From Lachnospiraceae bacterium (GTDB lineage: Bacteria > Bacillota > Clostridia > Lachnospirales > Lachnospiraceae), in NCBI GenBank assembly GCA_017521985.1, contig JAFXAZ010000038.1, positions 30,712 through 94,711 on the forward strand: a DNA stretch of 64,000 nt, in the 5' to 3' direction. Positions 15,926-25,205 of the stretch are shown one piece after another. The notes beneath the pieces were generated by a model. That model made no database searches. It saw only the letters and a program-made list of their open reading frames with translations, and was not told the DNA's origin. Every line of letters begins with the position of its first letter. The stretch's first letter is position 1. A program made the translations under genes and the position numbers.

Positions 15926-17101
15926 ATGTCTGAAAAAAAATTAAATGGAACTGTTATTGTTACATATCGTTGCAACGCTCGTTGCTCTATGTGTAATCGT
16001 TACAAAGCTCCTTCCAAGCCGGAAGAAGAGATTTCAATTGAAATGATTCGCAAACTGCCAAAGATGTATTTTACTAACATTACCGGCGGTGAGCCTTTCA
16101 TTCGTACCGATTTGCCTGAGATTGTACGTGAACTCTACAAGAAGAGTGACCGTATCGTAATTTCCACCAATGGTTTCTTCACGGATCGTATCGTGGCTTT
16201 ATGCAAGGAATTCCCAAACATTGGTATCCGTATCTCTATCGAGGGACTTGAGAAGACGAATAACGAGATTCGTGGACTGGAGGATGGCTACAATCGTGGC
16301 TATACTACTTTAAAGAAACTCCGTGAGATGGGAATGACGGATGTTGGCTTCGGCATGACGGTGCAGGATAAAAATGCTCCTGATTTGGTTCCTCTGTATG
16401 AGATTTCCAATGAAATGGGCATGGAGTTTGCAACGGCATCTCTGCATAATAGTTTTTATTTTGTGGAAGCAAAGAATATCATCAAGGATCGCCCTATGGT
16501 TGCACAGAACTTCGAGGACTTGGTTAACAAACTATTAAAGTCCAACAGTCCTAAGAAATGGATGCGTGCTTACTTTAACCATGGTCTGATTAACTACATA
16601 TACGGACAGAAACGCCTGCTCCCTTGCGATATGAGTTTTGATACCTTCTTTATCGACCCTTATGGTGATGTTATGCCTTGTAACGGTACCAAGGATAAAG
16701 AAGTTATGGGTAATTTGAATCGTCAGAGCTGGGATGAATTGTGGAACAGTCCGGAAGCTGAGAGCGTTCGTAAGAAGGTTCGTTGCTGCGACCGTGACTG
16801 CTGGATGATTGGGTCTGTTTCTCCTGCAATGCACAAGTACATTTGGGTTCCTGGCATGTGGGTTGTATGGCACAAATTCAAAGCGTTGTTTATGAAGAAA
16901 CCTTATTCTATGTATGAGAACAAGATTGTTCGTGATTACCGTGACGGTAAGGTTACGAAGGAAGAGTTGGATAAGTGCAGTACCTGCGATATGTGTGCGA
17001 CTGTTAATGACGGTCTGAGTGAAGCGAGTAAGGCACAGCTGGTTGGAAAGACCGGAGAAGAAATTGTTGATGCTGATATTGCAGCACAGATAAAGGGATA
17101 A
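15926..17101 (+). CDS. Radical SAM protein with SPASM-like C-terminal cysteine region
   Basis: The 391-residue protein carries the radical SAM motif CNARCSMC (residues 17-24) for a [4Fe-4S] cluster, then TNITGGEPF and ISTNGF. The C-terminal half has CDMSFDTFFIDPYGDVMPCN and further Cys pairs (CCDRDCW, CSTCDMC), which resemble an auxiliary-cluster (SPASM/twitch) region. Members inside glycan loci are often sugar- or lipid-modifying, but no reaction can be given here. It is co-directional with the glycosyltransferases, with short gaps (20 nt before, 3 nt after). Confidence 0.85.
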   Translation: MSEKKLNGTVIVTYRCNARCSMCNRYKAPSKPEEEISIEMIRKLPKMYFTNITGGEPFIRTDLPEIVRELYKKSDRIVISTNGFFTDRIVALCKEFPNIGIRISIEGLEKTNNEIRGLEDGYNRGYTTLKKLREMGMTDVGFGMTVQDKNAPDLVPLYEISNEMGMEFATASLHNSFYFVEAKNIIKDRPMVAQNFEDLVNKLLKSNSPKKWMRAYFNHGLINYIYGQKRLLPCDMSFDTFFIDPYGDVMPCNGTKDKEVMGNLNRQSWDELWNSPEAESVRKKVRCCDRDCWMIGSVSPAMHKYIWVPGMWVVWHKFKALFMKKPYSMYENKIVRDYRDGKVTKEELDKCSTCDMCATVNDGLSEASKAQLVGKTGEEIVDADIAAQIKG

Positions 17102-17104
17102 TTT

Positions 17105-18244
17105 ATGAAGATTTTATTTGTTGAACAATTAGGAAAAAATAATTGGGAATACATATATTCGGCTGCGAAATACATGGCAGAAGAAAATGACGTCACATGC
17201 TATATGTCAGATACTACGCCGCGCAATACAGGAGAATATAAATTCAAAATTGTTTATGGATTTAATAAAGCTTATGAAGGTAGTTTTGTTAATAAAGCTT
17301 TGAATTATTTGAAAGCGTTATTTGAACTAGGAAAGTTTATTAGACAAAATGACTTTGATATCGTCCATTTTGAATGGTTTTCTCTTCCTTGGATTGAATG
17401 GTTATACTTACGCTATCTAAAGAAATATACAAAAATTGTTATTACGGTTAATGATGTTATTCCTTTTGAAACTAGACCTTTGGAAATGAAATGTTTGGGG
17501 CTGATTTATCAGGCTGCAGATGCAATTTTACTTCATACGAGAGAAAATTTAGAATTGTTTAATAGCATCTTTGAGACCAAATGTCATAAGACTGTGATTA
17601 CAGCAGCATTTAGAGATAAGGATGATTATTCCAAAATGGAAAAGACAGAAGCAAGAAAAATCTTGAATATACCGGAGGATAAAATAGTTATTTTGTATTT
17701 TGGTACCATTCGGCATTCGAAAGGCTTAGATTTACTTATTAAGGCTTTCCCCGAAGCTTTGAAAGAAAACAAGAATTTGTTTTTACTTGGTGCAGGTGCA
17801 TTTCATGCTGTTGATTCAGATTATTACAATAACTTGGTAAAGGAATATCTTGACGATTCACACAGTAAGATGGATTTTAAACATATTCCAGATGAAATGA
17901 TGCGTGTGTATTTTTCGGCATCAGATATTCTTTGCGTCCCATATCGTGAAATATATCAAAGTGGTATTGCACAGTTTGGTTTAATTTATGATATGCCTAT
18001 CATTGGTTCTGATTTGGAAAGAATGGCGGATATGGTGCAACAGGGGGTAAATGGTGAAACATTTAAAAATGAGAATATTGAAGATTTGAAAAATGCGATT
18101 GTTAGACTGTCAAGCGATAATGAAAAAATGAAAAAATATGCTGAAAAGTCAAGAGAAATTTCAATCCGCAATTTTTCTGTTGAGGAAAGAGCAGTTAGAA
18201 CATTAAAAGCGTACGAAACTATTTTAGGAGAAGAGGTAAAATAA
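17105..18244 (+). CDS. GT4-family glycosyltransferase
   Basis: The 379-residue GT-B protein has a C-terminal GT4 domain with ILYFGTIRHSKGLDLLIKAF and a donor-site region YREIYQSGIAQFGLIYDMP in place of the usual E-x7-E. The sequence is much richer in AT than the genes before it, which marks the start of the variable, probably exchanged part of the locus. Donor and acceptor are unknown. Confidence 0.85.
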   Translation: MKILFVEQLGKNNWEYIYSAAKYMAEENDVTCYMSDTTPRNTGEYKFKIVYGFNKAYEGSFVNKALNYLKALFELGKFIRQNDFDIVHFEWFSLPWIEWLYLRYLKKYTKIVITVNDVIPFETRPLEMKCLGLIYQAADAILLHTRENLELFNSIFETKCHKTVITAAFRDKDDYSKMEKTEARKILNIPEDKIVILYFGTIRHSKGLDLLIKAFPEALKENKNLFLLGAGAFHAVDSDYYNNLVKEYLDDSHSKMDFKHIPDEMMRVYFSASDILCVPYREIYQSGIAQFGLIYDMPIIGSDLERMADMVQQGVNGETFKNENIEDLKNAIVRLSSDNEKMKKYAEKSREISIRNFSVEERAVRTLKAYETILGEEVK

Positions 18245-18245
18245 A

Positions 18246-19205
18246 ATGAAAGTATTAGTAACTGGAGCTGGTGGTATGGTTGGTTCTCACATGGTAGAGT
18301 TACTATATAGTCAAGGCTACGATGTTTTGGGTACATACTATAAACCCACTACAGATATAACAGAAATTGATCCAGCTATTCATATGGAAGAGTGTGATGT
18401 CAGATATTATCAGGCTGTGTTGCGTGTTATCATGAAATTTCAGCCTGATCAGATTTATCATTTAGCTGCGCAAAGCTATCCTACTGTATCTTGGGATTAT
18501 CCTCAGGCTACGATGGAGACAAATGTTAATGGTACGATTAATGTGTATGAAGCTATAAAAGCGGTACGACAGCTTAATCCAGACTATGATCCTATGGTGG
18601 TTGTAGCCTGTTCTAGTGCAGAATATGGTCAGACGCTGAATGAGTTGGAAGATTCGTATGTAAAGGAAACAGCTGAATTGAAGCCGTTACATCCTTATGG
18701 TGTAAGTAAGGTTGGTCAGGACTTACTGTCTTTTCAGTATTTTATGAATGACCACATTCGCTGTATTCGCGTCCGTATTTTTAATTCGACGGGTACTCGT
18801 AAAGTTAATGATGTTACCTCTGATTTCACTAAACGCGCTGTAATTGCGGAGCGTACCGGGATTTATAAACTGAGAGTTGGAAATCTGGAAACCCGTCGTG
18901 CAATCATGGATCAGCGCGACTTGGTGAACGGTTTGATGTTGTTGGCTGAGCATGGAAAAGCTGGAGAAGCTTATAATCTTTCTTCAGAATATTGCTATCA
19001 GATGAAGGATATTGTTACTATGATTGAGGAGCAGATTGGACATAAATTTGAAATTGAAGTTGACCCTAAGTTACTTCGTCCGACAGATGAGCGAATTATC
19101 ATCGGAAATATAGAGAAGCTGAAGAGGGATACAGGTTGGTGTCAGGTTATTAATATGAAACAAACAGTGGCGGATATGCTCGATTATTGGCGAAAGGTTT
19201 TGTAA
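18246..19205 (+). CDS. NAD-dependent dehydratase/epimerase, GDP-mannose 4,6-dehydratase-like
   Basis: The 319-residue extended SDR has the NAD site TGAGGMVGSHMVELL (residues 6-20) and HLAAQS. The catalytic elements are ACSSAEYG and Tyr-x3-Lys in PYGVSK. The overall pattern is nearest to GDP-mannose 4,6-dehydratases. Because a GDP-D,D-heptose cassette follows at 19828-22821, a GDP-heptose 4,6-dehydratase role leading to 6-deoxy-heptose is plausible, but inferred. It overlaps nothing and is followed by a decayed IS. Confidence 0.85.
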   Translation: MKVLVTGAGGMVGSHMVELLYSQGYDVLGTYYKPTTDITEIDPAIHMEECDVRYYQAVLRVIMKFQPDQIYHLAAQSYPTVSWDYPQATMETNVNGTINVYEAIKAVRQLNPDYDPMVVVACSSAEYGQTLNELEDSYVKETAELKPLHPYGVSKVGQDLLSFQYFMNDHIRCIRVRIFNSTGTRKVNDVTSDFTKRAVIAERTGIYKLRVGNLETRRAIMDQRDLVNGLMLLAEHGKAGEAYNLSSEYCYQMKDIVTMIEEQIGHKFEIEVDPKLLRPTDERIIIGNIEKLKRDTGWCQVINMKQTVADMLDYWRKVL

Positions 19206-19330
19206 GTATAGGAGCATTCCTGTAATTCAGGAATAACGCCAATTCAATAAAAGAAAACCTCGAAGTATAATTAAGGTGTTCATCTTGGCTGGATAAAAAA
19301 ACACTTTATGAATACTGGGGGTTTTTAAAA

Positions 19331-19709
19331 ATGAATTTAACACAGAATGACAGACTAAATCAAGTAACATCTGAAATTTTAATTGTTGGAGTTGATGTTG
19401 AATCGCAGATCCACTTCTGCAGAGCTTTTGACTGGAGAGAATTTGAACTCTCCCAGAGAGTATTTAAGTTTAGTAATACCGGAATGTGATTCCTCACTTT
19501 CCTTCGCTGGACAGAGGAACTCATGAATCGGACCGGAATAAAAAAGCTTATTGTTGGCTGCGAGCCTACCGGTTGTTACTGGCTTACTTTTCAGAAGTTC
19601 CTACAAGACTGTGGAATGTAGCTCGTGACTGTAAATCTGTTTACTGTGAACAGAAGCATGGAGCTGGATGATAATACCGGAAAACGATGTGTAATGAAGC
19701 AGAAATGAC
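19331..19709 (+). pseudogene. Decayed IS110-family transposase, N-terminal remnant
   Basis: The frame from 19331 reads MNLTQNDRLNQ... then VGVDVESQIHF, a DEDD-type N-terminus of IS110 transposases, and stops at 19487. It resumes in another frame near 19499 with LIVGCEPTGCYWLTFQKFL, then shifts again to SMELDDNTGK near 19660. These are consecutive IS110 segments broken by frameshifts. The catalytic C-terminal domain is missing. The 125 nt upstream (19206-19330) hold no gene and could be the remnant of the 5' non-coding end of the element. Confidence 0.8.
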
Positions 19710-19827
19710 ACAGTTTTCGCCCATTAAAGAATACTTATCATTGTTTGAAACTTTGTTAACTATTGTACAAATGGCTAAAATACAGGCTTTTTTTGCGAAA
19801 TAAATAAGAAAGTATAGGGAGATAATT

Positions 19828-20826
19828 ATGATTATAACTAAAACCCCGTTTCGTATGTCTTTTTTTGGTGGGGGAACGGATATGGAAGAATTTTTTAGAG
19901 AAAATAATGGTGCAGTTTTATCCACAACTTTCGACAAGTACTGTTATGTAAATGTTCGTCATTTACCTAGATTTTTTGATTACTCTACTGAACTTACGTA
20001 TTCTAAATCAGAGCGTGTCTCTAATGTTGATGAGATTCAGCACCCGGCAATTAGAAATGCCATGAAAATGCTGGATATGCATGAAATTCGTCTTATATAT
20101 GAAGCTGATTTACCTGCTCGATCTGGACTTGGAACATCAAGTTCATTTGCAGTTGGAATGCTGAATGCATTTTACGCCTTGAAAGGGAAATATGCTGATA
20201 AGAAAAAACTTGCAGATGAAGCCATTTATCTTGAACGAGTTCTTTGTGATGAAGCAGGTGGGTGGCAAGATCAGATTGCTGCTTCTTATGGTGGCTTTAA
20301 TCGAATTAATTTCAATGCTGATGGTTATGAAGTTTTACCTCTTATAATTTCTCCAGAACGTAAAAAGCAGCTTAATAATAATCTGATGATGTTTTTTACA
20401 GGCTTTACTAGATTTTCTTCGGATGTCCAGAATGCAAATGGCCTAAGCAAAAAAGATAAAATCAATCAGCTAAAGGCGATGTACTCCTTAGTTGATGAAG
20501 CCGAAAAGGTACTGACAGATGCCAATACCAATCTGGATGACTTTGGTTGCTTACTTGATACTACTTGGAGATTGAAGCGTCAGACGGGGGCGGCGGTGTC
20601 TACAAACAGCATTGATTGTCTTTATGAAAAAGGTATGGCAGCTGGTGCATTAGGGGGTAAACTTCTTGGAGCTGGTGGTGGAGGTTTTTTAGTTTTCTAT
20701 GTGCAGCCTGAAAAGCAGGATGCTATGCGTTGGGCTATGCGCGATTTGATGTATATTCCATTTGAATTTGAGAATGGTGGAACTAGAGTAATTCACTATA
20801 CAACAGAAAGTTATATTCCTAGATAA
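19828..20826 (+). CDS. hddA: D-glycero-alpha-D-manno-heptose 7-phosphate kinase
   Basis: The 332-residue GHMP kinase phosphorylates heptose 7-phosphate at C1 in the GDP-heptose pathway. The GHMP ATP motif reads LPARSGLGTSSSFAVG, and the C-terminal motif reads KLLGAGGGGFLVFY. The N-terminus RMSFFGGGTDMEEF is typical of HddA-like kinases. It is the first gene of the heptose cassette, directly after the IS110 remnant. Confidence 0.92.
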   Translation: MIITKTPFRMSFFGGGTDMEEFFRENNGAVLSTTFDKYCYVNVRHLPRFFDYSTELTYSKSERVSNVDEIQHPAIRNAMKMLDMHEIRLIYEADLPARSGLGTSSSFAVGMLNAFYALKGKYADKKKLADEAIYLERVLCDEAGGWQDQIAASYGGFNRINFNADGYEVLPLIISPERKKQLNNNLMMFFTGFTRFSSDVQNANGLSKKDKINQLKAMYSLVDEAEKVLTDANTNLDDFGCLLDTTWRLKRQTGAAVSTNSIDCLYEKGMAAGALGGKLLGAGGGGFLVFYVQPEKQDAMRWAMRDLMYIPFEFENGGTRVIHYTTESYIPR

Positions 20827-20844
20827 AAATTGGGGGATTAAATA

Positions 20845-22131
20845 ATGAAAGTTGTCATTATGGCAGGTGGTAAGGGAACACGTATCTCATCTGTTGCGAG
20901 TAATATCCCAAAGCCAATGATAAAAATTGAGGATAAACCAGTATTAGAACATGAGATTGAGTGCCTGAGAGAACAGGGATTTACGGACATAATTCTTACT
21001 GTCAGTCATCTTGGAGATATTATTATGAATTATTTTGGTAATGGTTCTGGGAACTCTCCGATTACTGGTAAACCTTTTGGTGTTAAAATCGAATATTTTA
21101 TAGAAAAACAACCTTTGGGAAATGCAGGAGCGTTGTTTCAATTAAAGGATAAATTGACAGAGGATTTTCTTTTGCTGAATGCGGATGCAATGTTTGATGT
21201 TGATTTTAATAGATTTGTTGAGTTTCACCGCGAAAAGGGGGGAGTGGTGACATTATTCACTCATCCCAATAGTCATCCGTATGATAGTGGTTTAATTATT
21301 GCGGATAAAAATGGAGCAGTAGAAAAGTGGCTTGCAAAGGAAGATGCGCGTCCTAATTACTATCGTAATAGAGTAAATGCAGGACTTCATGTAATCAGTC
21401 CTGCTGTACTTGATGTAGAGATTAACGCCCCTAAAATCGACCTAGATCGTCAGTTATTAAAACCGTTAGCAGGTACAGGAAAGATGTTCTGCTACGACAG
21501 TCCAGAATATGTAAAGGATATGGGCACTCCTGATAGATATTATGCAGTTTGTGAAGATTTTAAAACTGGAAAAGTTAAGGAGAAGAATCTTCAGAATAAG
21601 CAGAGGGCTGTGTTCCTTGACAGAGACGGAACAATTAACAAATATGTAGGATTCCTGTGTAATATCGATCAGTTTGAACTGATTGAAGGCACTGAAGAGG
21701 CCGTGAAAAAAATCAATGCCGCTGGGTATCTTGCTATTGTGGTAACGAATCAGCCGGTTATTGCAAGAGGCGATGTTAGCTTTATGGAATTGGAAGATAT
21801 CCACAATAAGATGGAAACGCTTCTTGGTTATGAAGGTGCATATGTGGATGCAATTTATTATTGTCCGCATCATCCGCACAAGGGGTATGAAGGAGAGCGT
21901 CCGGAACTTAAATTTGATTGTGAATGCAGAAAACCGAAGCCTGGTATGTTAATTCAGGCAGCAAAGGATTTTAATATAGATTTGAGTCAGTCTTGGATGA
22001 TTGGTGATGGAGAAAACGATATCATAGCTGGTCGAGCAGCAGGCTGTAAGACAGTATTGATTGGTAAAGGTGAGTATGGGCAGAATATGACCATACAATC
22101 TTTGAGTGAATTTGCAGATAAATTCTGCTAA
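20845..22131 (+). CDS. Bifunctional D,D-heptose 1-phosphate guanylyltransferase / D,D-heptose 1,7-bisphosphate phosphatase
   Basis: This 428-residue fusion has an N-terminal nucleotidyltransferase (residues 1-240, signature MAGGKGTRI) joined to a C-terminal HAD phosphatase (about 252-428). The phosphatase has DRDGTINKYVGF, VVTNQPVIARG, and the GmhB zinc-site cysteines in CPHHP and CECRKPKPGM. The parts correspond to HddC and GmhB, which are separate proteins in most organisms. The fusion would remove the C7 phosphate and then activate C1 to GDP-heptose. Confidence 0.92.
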   Translation: MKVVIMAGGKGTRISSVASNIPKPMIKIEDKPVLEHEIECLREQGFTDIILTVSHLGDIIMNYFGNGSGNSPITGKPFGVKIEYFIEKQPLGNAGALFQLKDKLTEDFLLLNADAMFDVDFNRFVEFHREKGGVVTLFTHPNSHPYDSGLIIADKNGAVEKWLAKEDARPNYYRNRVNAGLHVISPAVLDVEINAPKIDLDRQLLKPLAGTGKMFCYDSPEYVKDMGTPDRYYAVCEDFKTGKVKEKNLQNKQRAVFLDRDGTINKYVGFLCNIDQFELIEGTEEAVKKINAAGYLAIVVTNQPVIARGDVSFMELEDIHNKMETLLGYEGAYVDAIYYCPHHPHKGYEGERPELKFDCECRKPKPGMLIQAAKDFNIDLSQSWMIGDGENDIIAGRAAGCKTVLIGKGEYGQNMTIQSLSEFADKFC

Positions 22132-22161
22132 GTGGTTTATTACCACGAAAGGAGAGTATAA

Positions 22162-22821
22162 ATGATGATAGACAGTAGATTACAGATACACATTGATTTA
22201 CTGATTAAGCGTTACCCTGCTCTAGAAGGGATTAAACAGGATATTATTGATGGATACCTGATTATGGAGGAATGTTATCAGAATGGTGGTAAGCTCCTCG
22301 TTGCGGGTAATGGCGGGTCAGCTGCTGATTCTGAACACATTGCGGGTGAGCTGATGAAGCGATTTAAGACACCAAGGCCTGTTAGTAAAGAATTTGCTGA
22401 TAAGTTGATTGCGGTTGACCCGATAAGAGGGCCTAAATTGGCTAGAAATCTTGAATGCGGCTTGATGGCAATCCCTCTTGTGGCTCACGAGGCACTTTCT
22501 ACTGCATATATTAATGATGTTGATGGACTGGGTGTCTTTGCACAGCAACTTTTTGGATTTGGTAGACCGGGGGATGTATTCCTTGGTATTTCAACCTCAG
22601 GAAATAGCCAAAATGTTATGAGTGCGACGGTTGTTGCTAGAGCACTTGGAATGAAAGTTCTTGGGTTGACTGGTGCAAAAGGTGGAGAGCTTGCTACTGT
22701 TGCTGATGTGTGTGTCAAGGCTCCCGAAACTGAGACTTATATGGTTCAAGAATATCATTTGCCGATATATCACTGTTGGTGTTTGATGCTTGAAAATAAA
22801 TTTTTTAATTTGAGTAAATAG
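22162..22821 (+). CDS. gmhA: Sedoheptulose 7-phosphate isomerase
   Basis: The 219-residue SIS-domain enzyme converts sedoheptulose 7-phosphate to D-glycero-D-manno-heptose 7-phosphate, the first step of the pathway. The motif GNGGSAADSEHIAGELMKRF (about residues 49-68) and the phosphate-binding stretch GISTSGNSQNV are present. With hddA and the fusion gene it makes a complete route to GDP-heptose. Confidence 0.94.
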   Translation: MMIDSRLQIHIDLLIKRYPALEGIKQDIIDGYLIMEECYQNGGKLLVAGNGGSAADSEHIAGELMKRFKTPRPVSKEFADKLIAVDPIRGPKLARNLECGLMAIPLVAHEALSTAYINDVDGLGVFAQQLFGFGRPGDVFLGISTSGNSQNVMSATVVARALGMKVLGLTGAKGGELATVADVCVKAPETETYMVQEYHLPIYHCWCLMLENKFFNLSK

Positions 22822-22822
22822 A

Positions 22823-22869
22823 TTTAAAACACAGCTTGATGATATGCTTACAAAAAGCTGTGTTTAAAA
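22823..22869. terminator. Hairpin after gmhA, probable weak terminator
   Basis: The inverted repeat TTTAAAACACAGCTT / AAGCTGTGTTTAAA has an 18-nt loop. There is no U-tract on the plus strand, so it may instead mark the edge of an insertion. Confidence 0.45.
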
Positions 22870-22975
22870 GATAATATGAAATGACCTCACATTTGCAATT
22901 CGTTGATTTACCTGTAAACTATTAATTGACAACATTAATGGTAGCAGGGATTACCGCATACAGGAGGTCACTTAT

Positions 22976-23376
22976 ATGAAAAGAATACTATGAATCGGGA
23001 TGGATGCTGTTTATCGAAAATTTGAAAATGAAGCTGGAGCTTTCAGCGTTATACCGTGAGGTGTTGGATGAATCCATTGATGAAGATAATGCAAAGATTG
23101 AACGTTTGGACCAGCGAATTGAAGAACTGGCATCTCGGAGGTATATGTAAGGGCATAGTAGGGCATAAATCCAAGGAGCTTAGGTCAAGACAGCGTGGTA
23201 ATACAGTAGAGGGAATTGCATATGCCGACAAGGCAAATATAAGACTTCGAAGCTGGTACTATAAATTTATAAGGCACGATAAAGCAAGAAATGTGGCATT
23301 TGTAGCAATAGCGCGGGAACTGGCGTGTTTTGTGTGGGGAATGATGACAGATAAAATCAGTTCACGGCAGGTATAG
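22976..23376 (+). pseudogene. Decayed IS110-family transposase, internally deleted
   Basis: An AGGAGG site precedes MKRIL, then a stop and IGMDAVYRKFENEAG, an IS110-like N-terminus. This joins abruptly to a middle segment REVLDESIDEDNAKIERL. A frame from 23056 ends with the conserved IS110/IS116/IS902 C-terminus FVAIARELACFVWGMMTDKI. Most of the catalytic region is lost. It is a different IS110 lineage from the remnant at 19331. Confidence 0.8.
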
Positions 23377-23750
23377 GAAAGTGCATTAGGCCCATCTGCT
23401 GGTCAAGAGTGCTTTGCATCGCTAAGACGGCAGGCTCTTGACAACTATCTGCCCATGATGTAGTGGGCGATTAAGCAGAAATAAGCAGTCAACTGCAGAT
23501 TTCTGCTGTAGAAAAAGTAACAAGTAAACTATTGACAGCATTTGGAAGGAGTCATGATAACTTTGAAGGTTCGAGTTATTTGCGTTTCTCCGTTGTTGGC
23601 ACGAGCAATCGTGATCCACGCAGAAAGATAGCAGAACTCGCGGCGACTATTAGCCTGTAGGTAACCAATCCACGAATAATAGAGTGGCCAAATGCCGGGA
23701 ACTATTAATTTTGGCTCTTTCTAGATGCTGTCAAGCAAAAAATGTGACAA
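23377..23750 (+). mobile_element. Non-coding 3' part of the second IS110 relic
   Basis: No gene is seen here. A stem GTCAAGAG / CTCTTGAC (23402-23442) with a structured loop follows the transposase remnant. Active IS110-family elements encode a guide (bridge) RNA in a non-coding end, so this stretch is a candidate relic of one. That is inference only. Confidence 0.35.
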
Positions 23751-23822
23751 TTGTCAGGAAAAAAGAATGTAAATGCGAAATTTATTCTTGACAAGAAGTC
23801 ACTTTATAATAGGAGAAAAACA

Positions 23823-25205
23823 GTGTTGTTAAAAATTTCCATGTTTTCAAAGAAATACGCTTTCTTTTATTCATGTGCAATAATTTCAGCAATCATATAT
23901 AAGATGACTGAAAATTCATTAATTTCAACAATTATTACTGTGCTTGGGTTAAGCATTTCATTAGGGGTGGCATATTCTAATGACTTGTTAGGTATCTGGT
24001 TATTGTTTGTTTTGGCATATGATATTTGGGGATTAGTGCCATATGCAAATATTGGAGAGGGGGTTCTACACTGGTATGATTTCAATGTGATTCTTGCATT
24101 CTTGCTATATATTAAATTTATTAAGATGCACAGAAAATCAGTGTACGGAATTGTATATGGGCTTCTGCTTCTTTTCGTAGGAATAGCTTGTATTCAGTCA
24201 AAAACAATTTATAATCAGAGTGTTCTAACGACACTTTTAACATCAAGGGCGCTATTTGTTGTAATTGCATTTTGGCCAATTGTAACAATGGTTAAGAGTG
24301 GACGAGTGACTAAAAGAGAATTTGTTGATGTCTTTATTAAATTTACTAGATGGACAATGAAAATTTATTGGCTTACATGGTTATTTGAAAATATGGGCGT
24401 TCATATAACATACCTACAAACGGGCTTACGGTGGGGTGTAAGAATATATATTAATCCGATTTTTATAATGCTGTATTTCTTTCTTGCTCTGCATGGAGCT
24501 ATTTACAAGGATGTTGAAAATCCCTTTGGGAATAAAGCTATACACAATTGCATCTATGCAATGCTGTCTATTGTTGTAGTGGCGCAGGGGAGAAGTGCAA
24601 TTTTATATATGCTAATTGTTGCAGCTATAATGCTACTTATGTCGTTGAGAAAAGATAAAATTGTAAAGTACTCTTTACTAGCAATAGTTGTAGCCGTAGG
24701 TTTAATGTGTGTACCGCAAATTCGTGGAGTTGTACTTGATTCGTTAGCAGAATCACAGAATTCTAATGGCGGGAATATTGCTGTTAGATTGATTGAACGA
24801 AAATTTTTTGAAGAAAAATTGGTAGGACATGAGTTATTTGGCGTGGGAATTCCTAACAACCACGATGATAATTCAGTTGCATATTCGGGAAAATATATTG
24901 ATCCCGTATCACACAAGTATAATAATTATTACTTGGAGGATTTAGGAGCTTTCTCTATACGATACCAGTTTGGTTATATATCGTATATACTATACTTTAT
25001 CTTATTGATTTTTGGAATTATTGATGGAGCGCAAAGGAGACATAATTCTAATTTGAGTTTTGTCGGATTGGCATTTCTCATGTTTATGTTACTGAATTGC
25101 CAACTTTTAGCGTATATAACATTTAGACCTTTTGGCTTTATGATAGCTTTAATTTTTCTAGAAATATCAAGAATGGAGGAAAGAACGTGGATATTCAACA
25201 GTTGA
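23823..25205 (+). CDS. Wzy-type polysaccharide polymerase candidate (O-antigen ligase-like)
   Basis: The 460-residue, very hydrophobic protein has about 11-12 transmembrane helices. The most polar loop lies near residues 330-400, with FGVGIPNNHDD and YYLEDLGAFSIRYQFG. The arrangement fits Wzy polymerases or EpsK/O-antigen-ligase-like proteins, which share little sequence. The start is GTG, 7 nt after AGGAG; the frame is open further back without a ribosome site. It overlaps the following gene by 19 nt. Confidence 0.75.
   Translation: MLLKISMFSKKYAFFYSCAIISAIIYKMTENSLISTIITVLGLSISLGVAYSNDLLGIWLLFVLAYDIWGLVPYANIGEGVLHWYDFNVILAFLLYIKFIKMHRKSVYGIVYGLLLLFVGIACIQSKTIYNQSVLTTLLTSRALFVVIAFWPIVTMVKSGRVTKREFVDVFIKFTRWTMKIYWLTWLFENMGVHITYLQTGLRWGVRIYINPIFIMLYFFLALHGAIYKDVENPFGNKAIHNCIYAMLSIVVVAQGRSAILYMLIVAAIMLLMSLRKDKIVKYSLLAIVVAVGLMCVPQIRGVVLDSLAESQNSNGGNIAVRLIERKFFEEKLVGHELFGVGIPNNHDDNSVAYSGKYIDPVSHKYNNYYLEDLGAFSIRYQFGYISYILYFILLIFGIIDGAQRRHNSNLSFVGLAFLMFMLLNCQLLAYITFRPFGFMIALIFLEISRMEERTWIFNS

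Noticed and set aside
23788-23810. TTGACA and TATAAT boxes before the polymerase gene
   Set aside because: The spacer is only 11 nt, too short for a sigma-A promoter.
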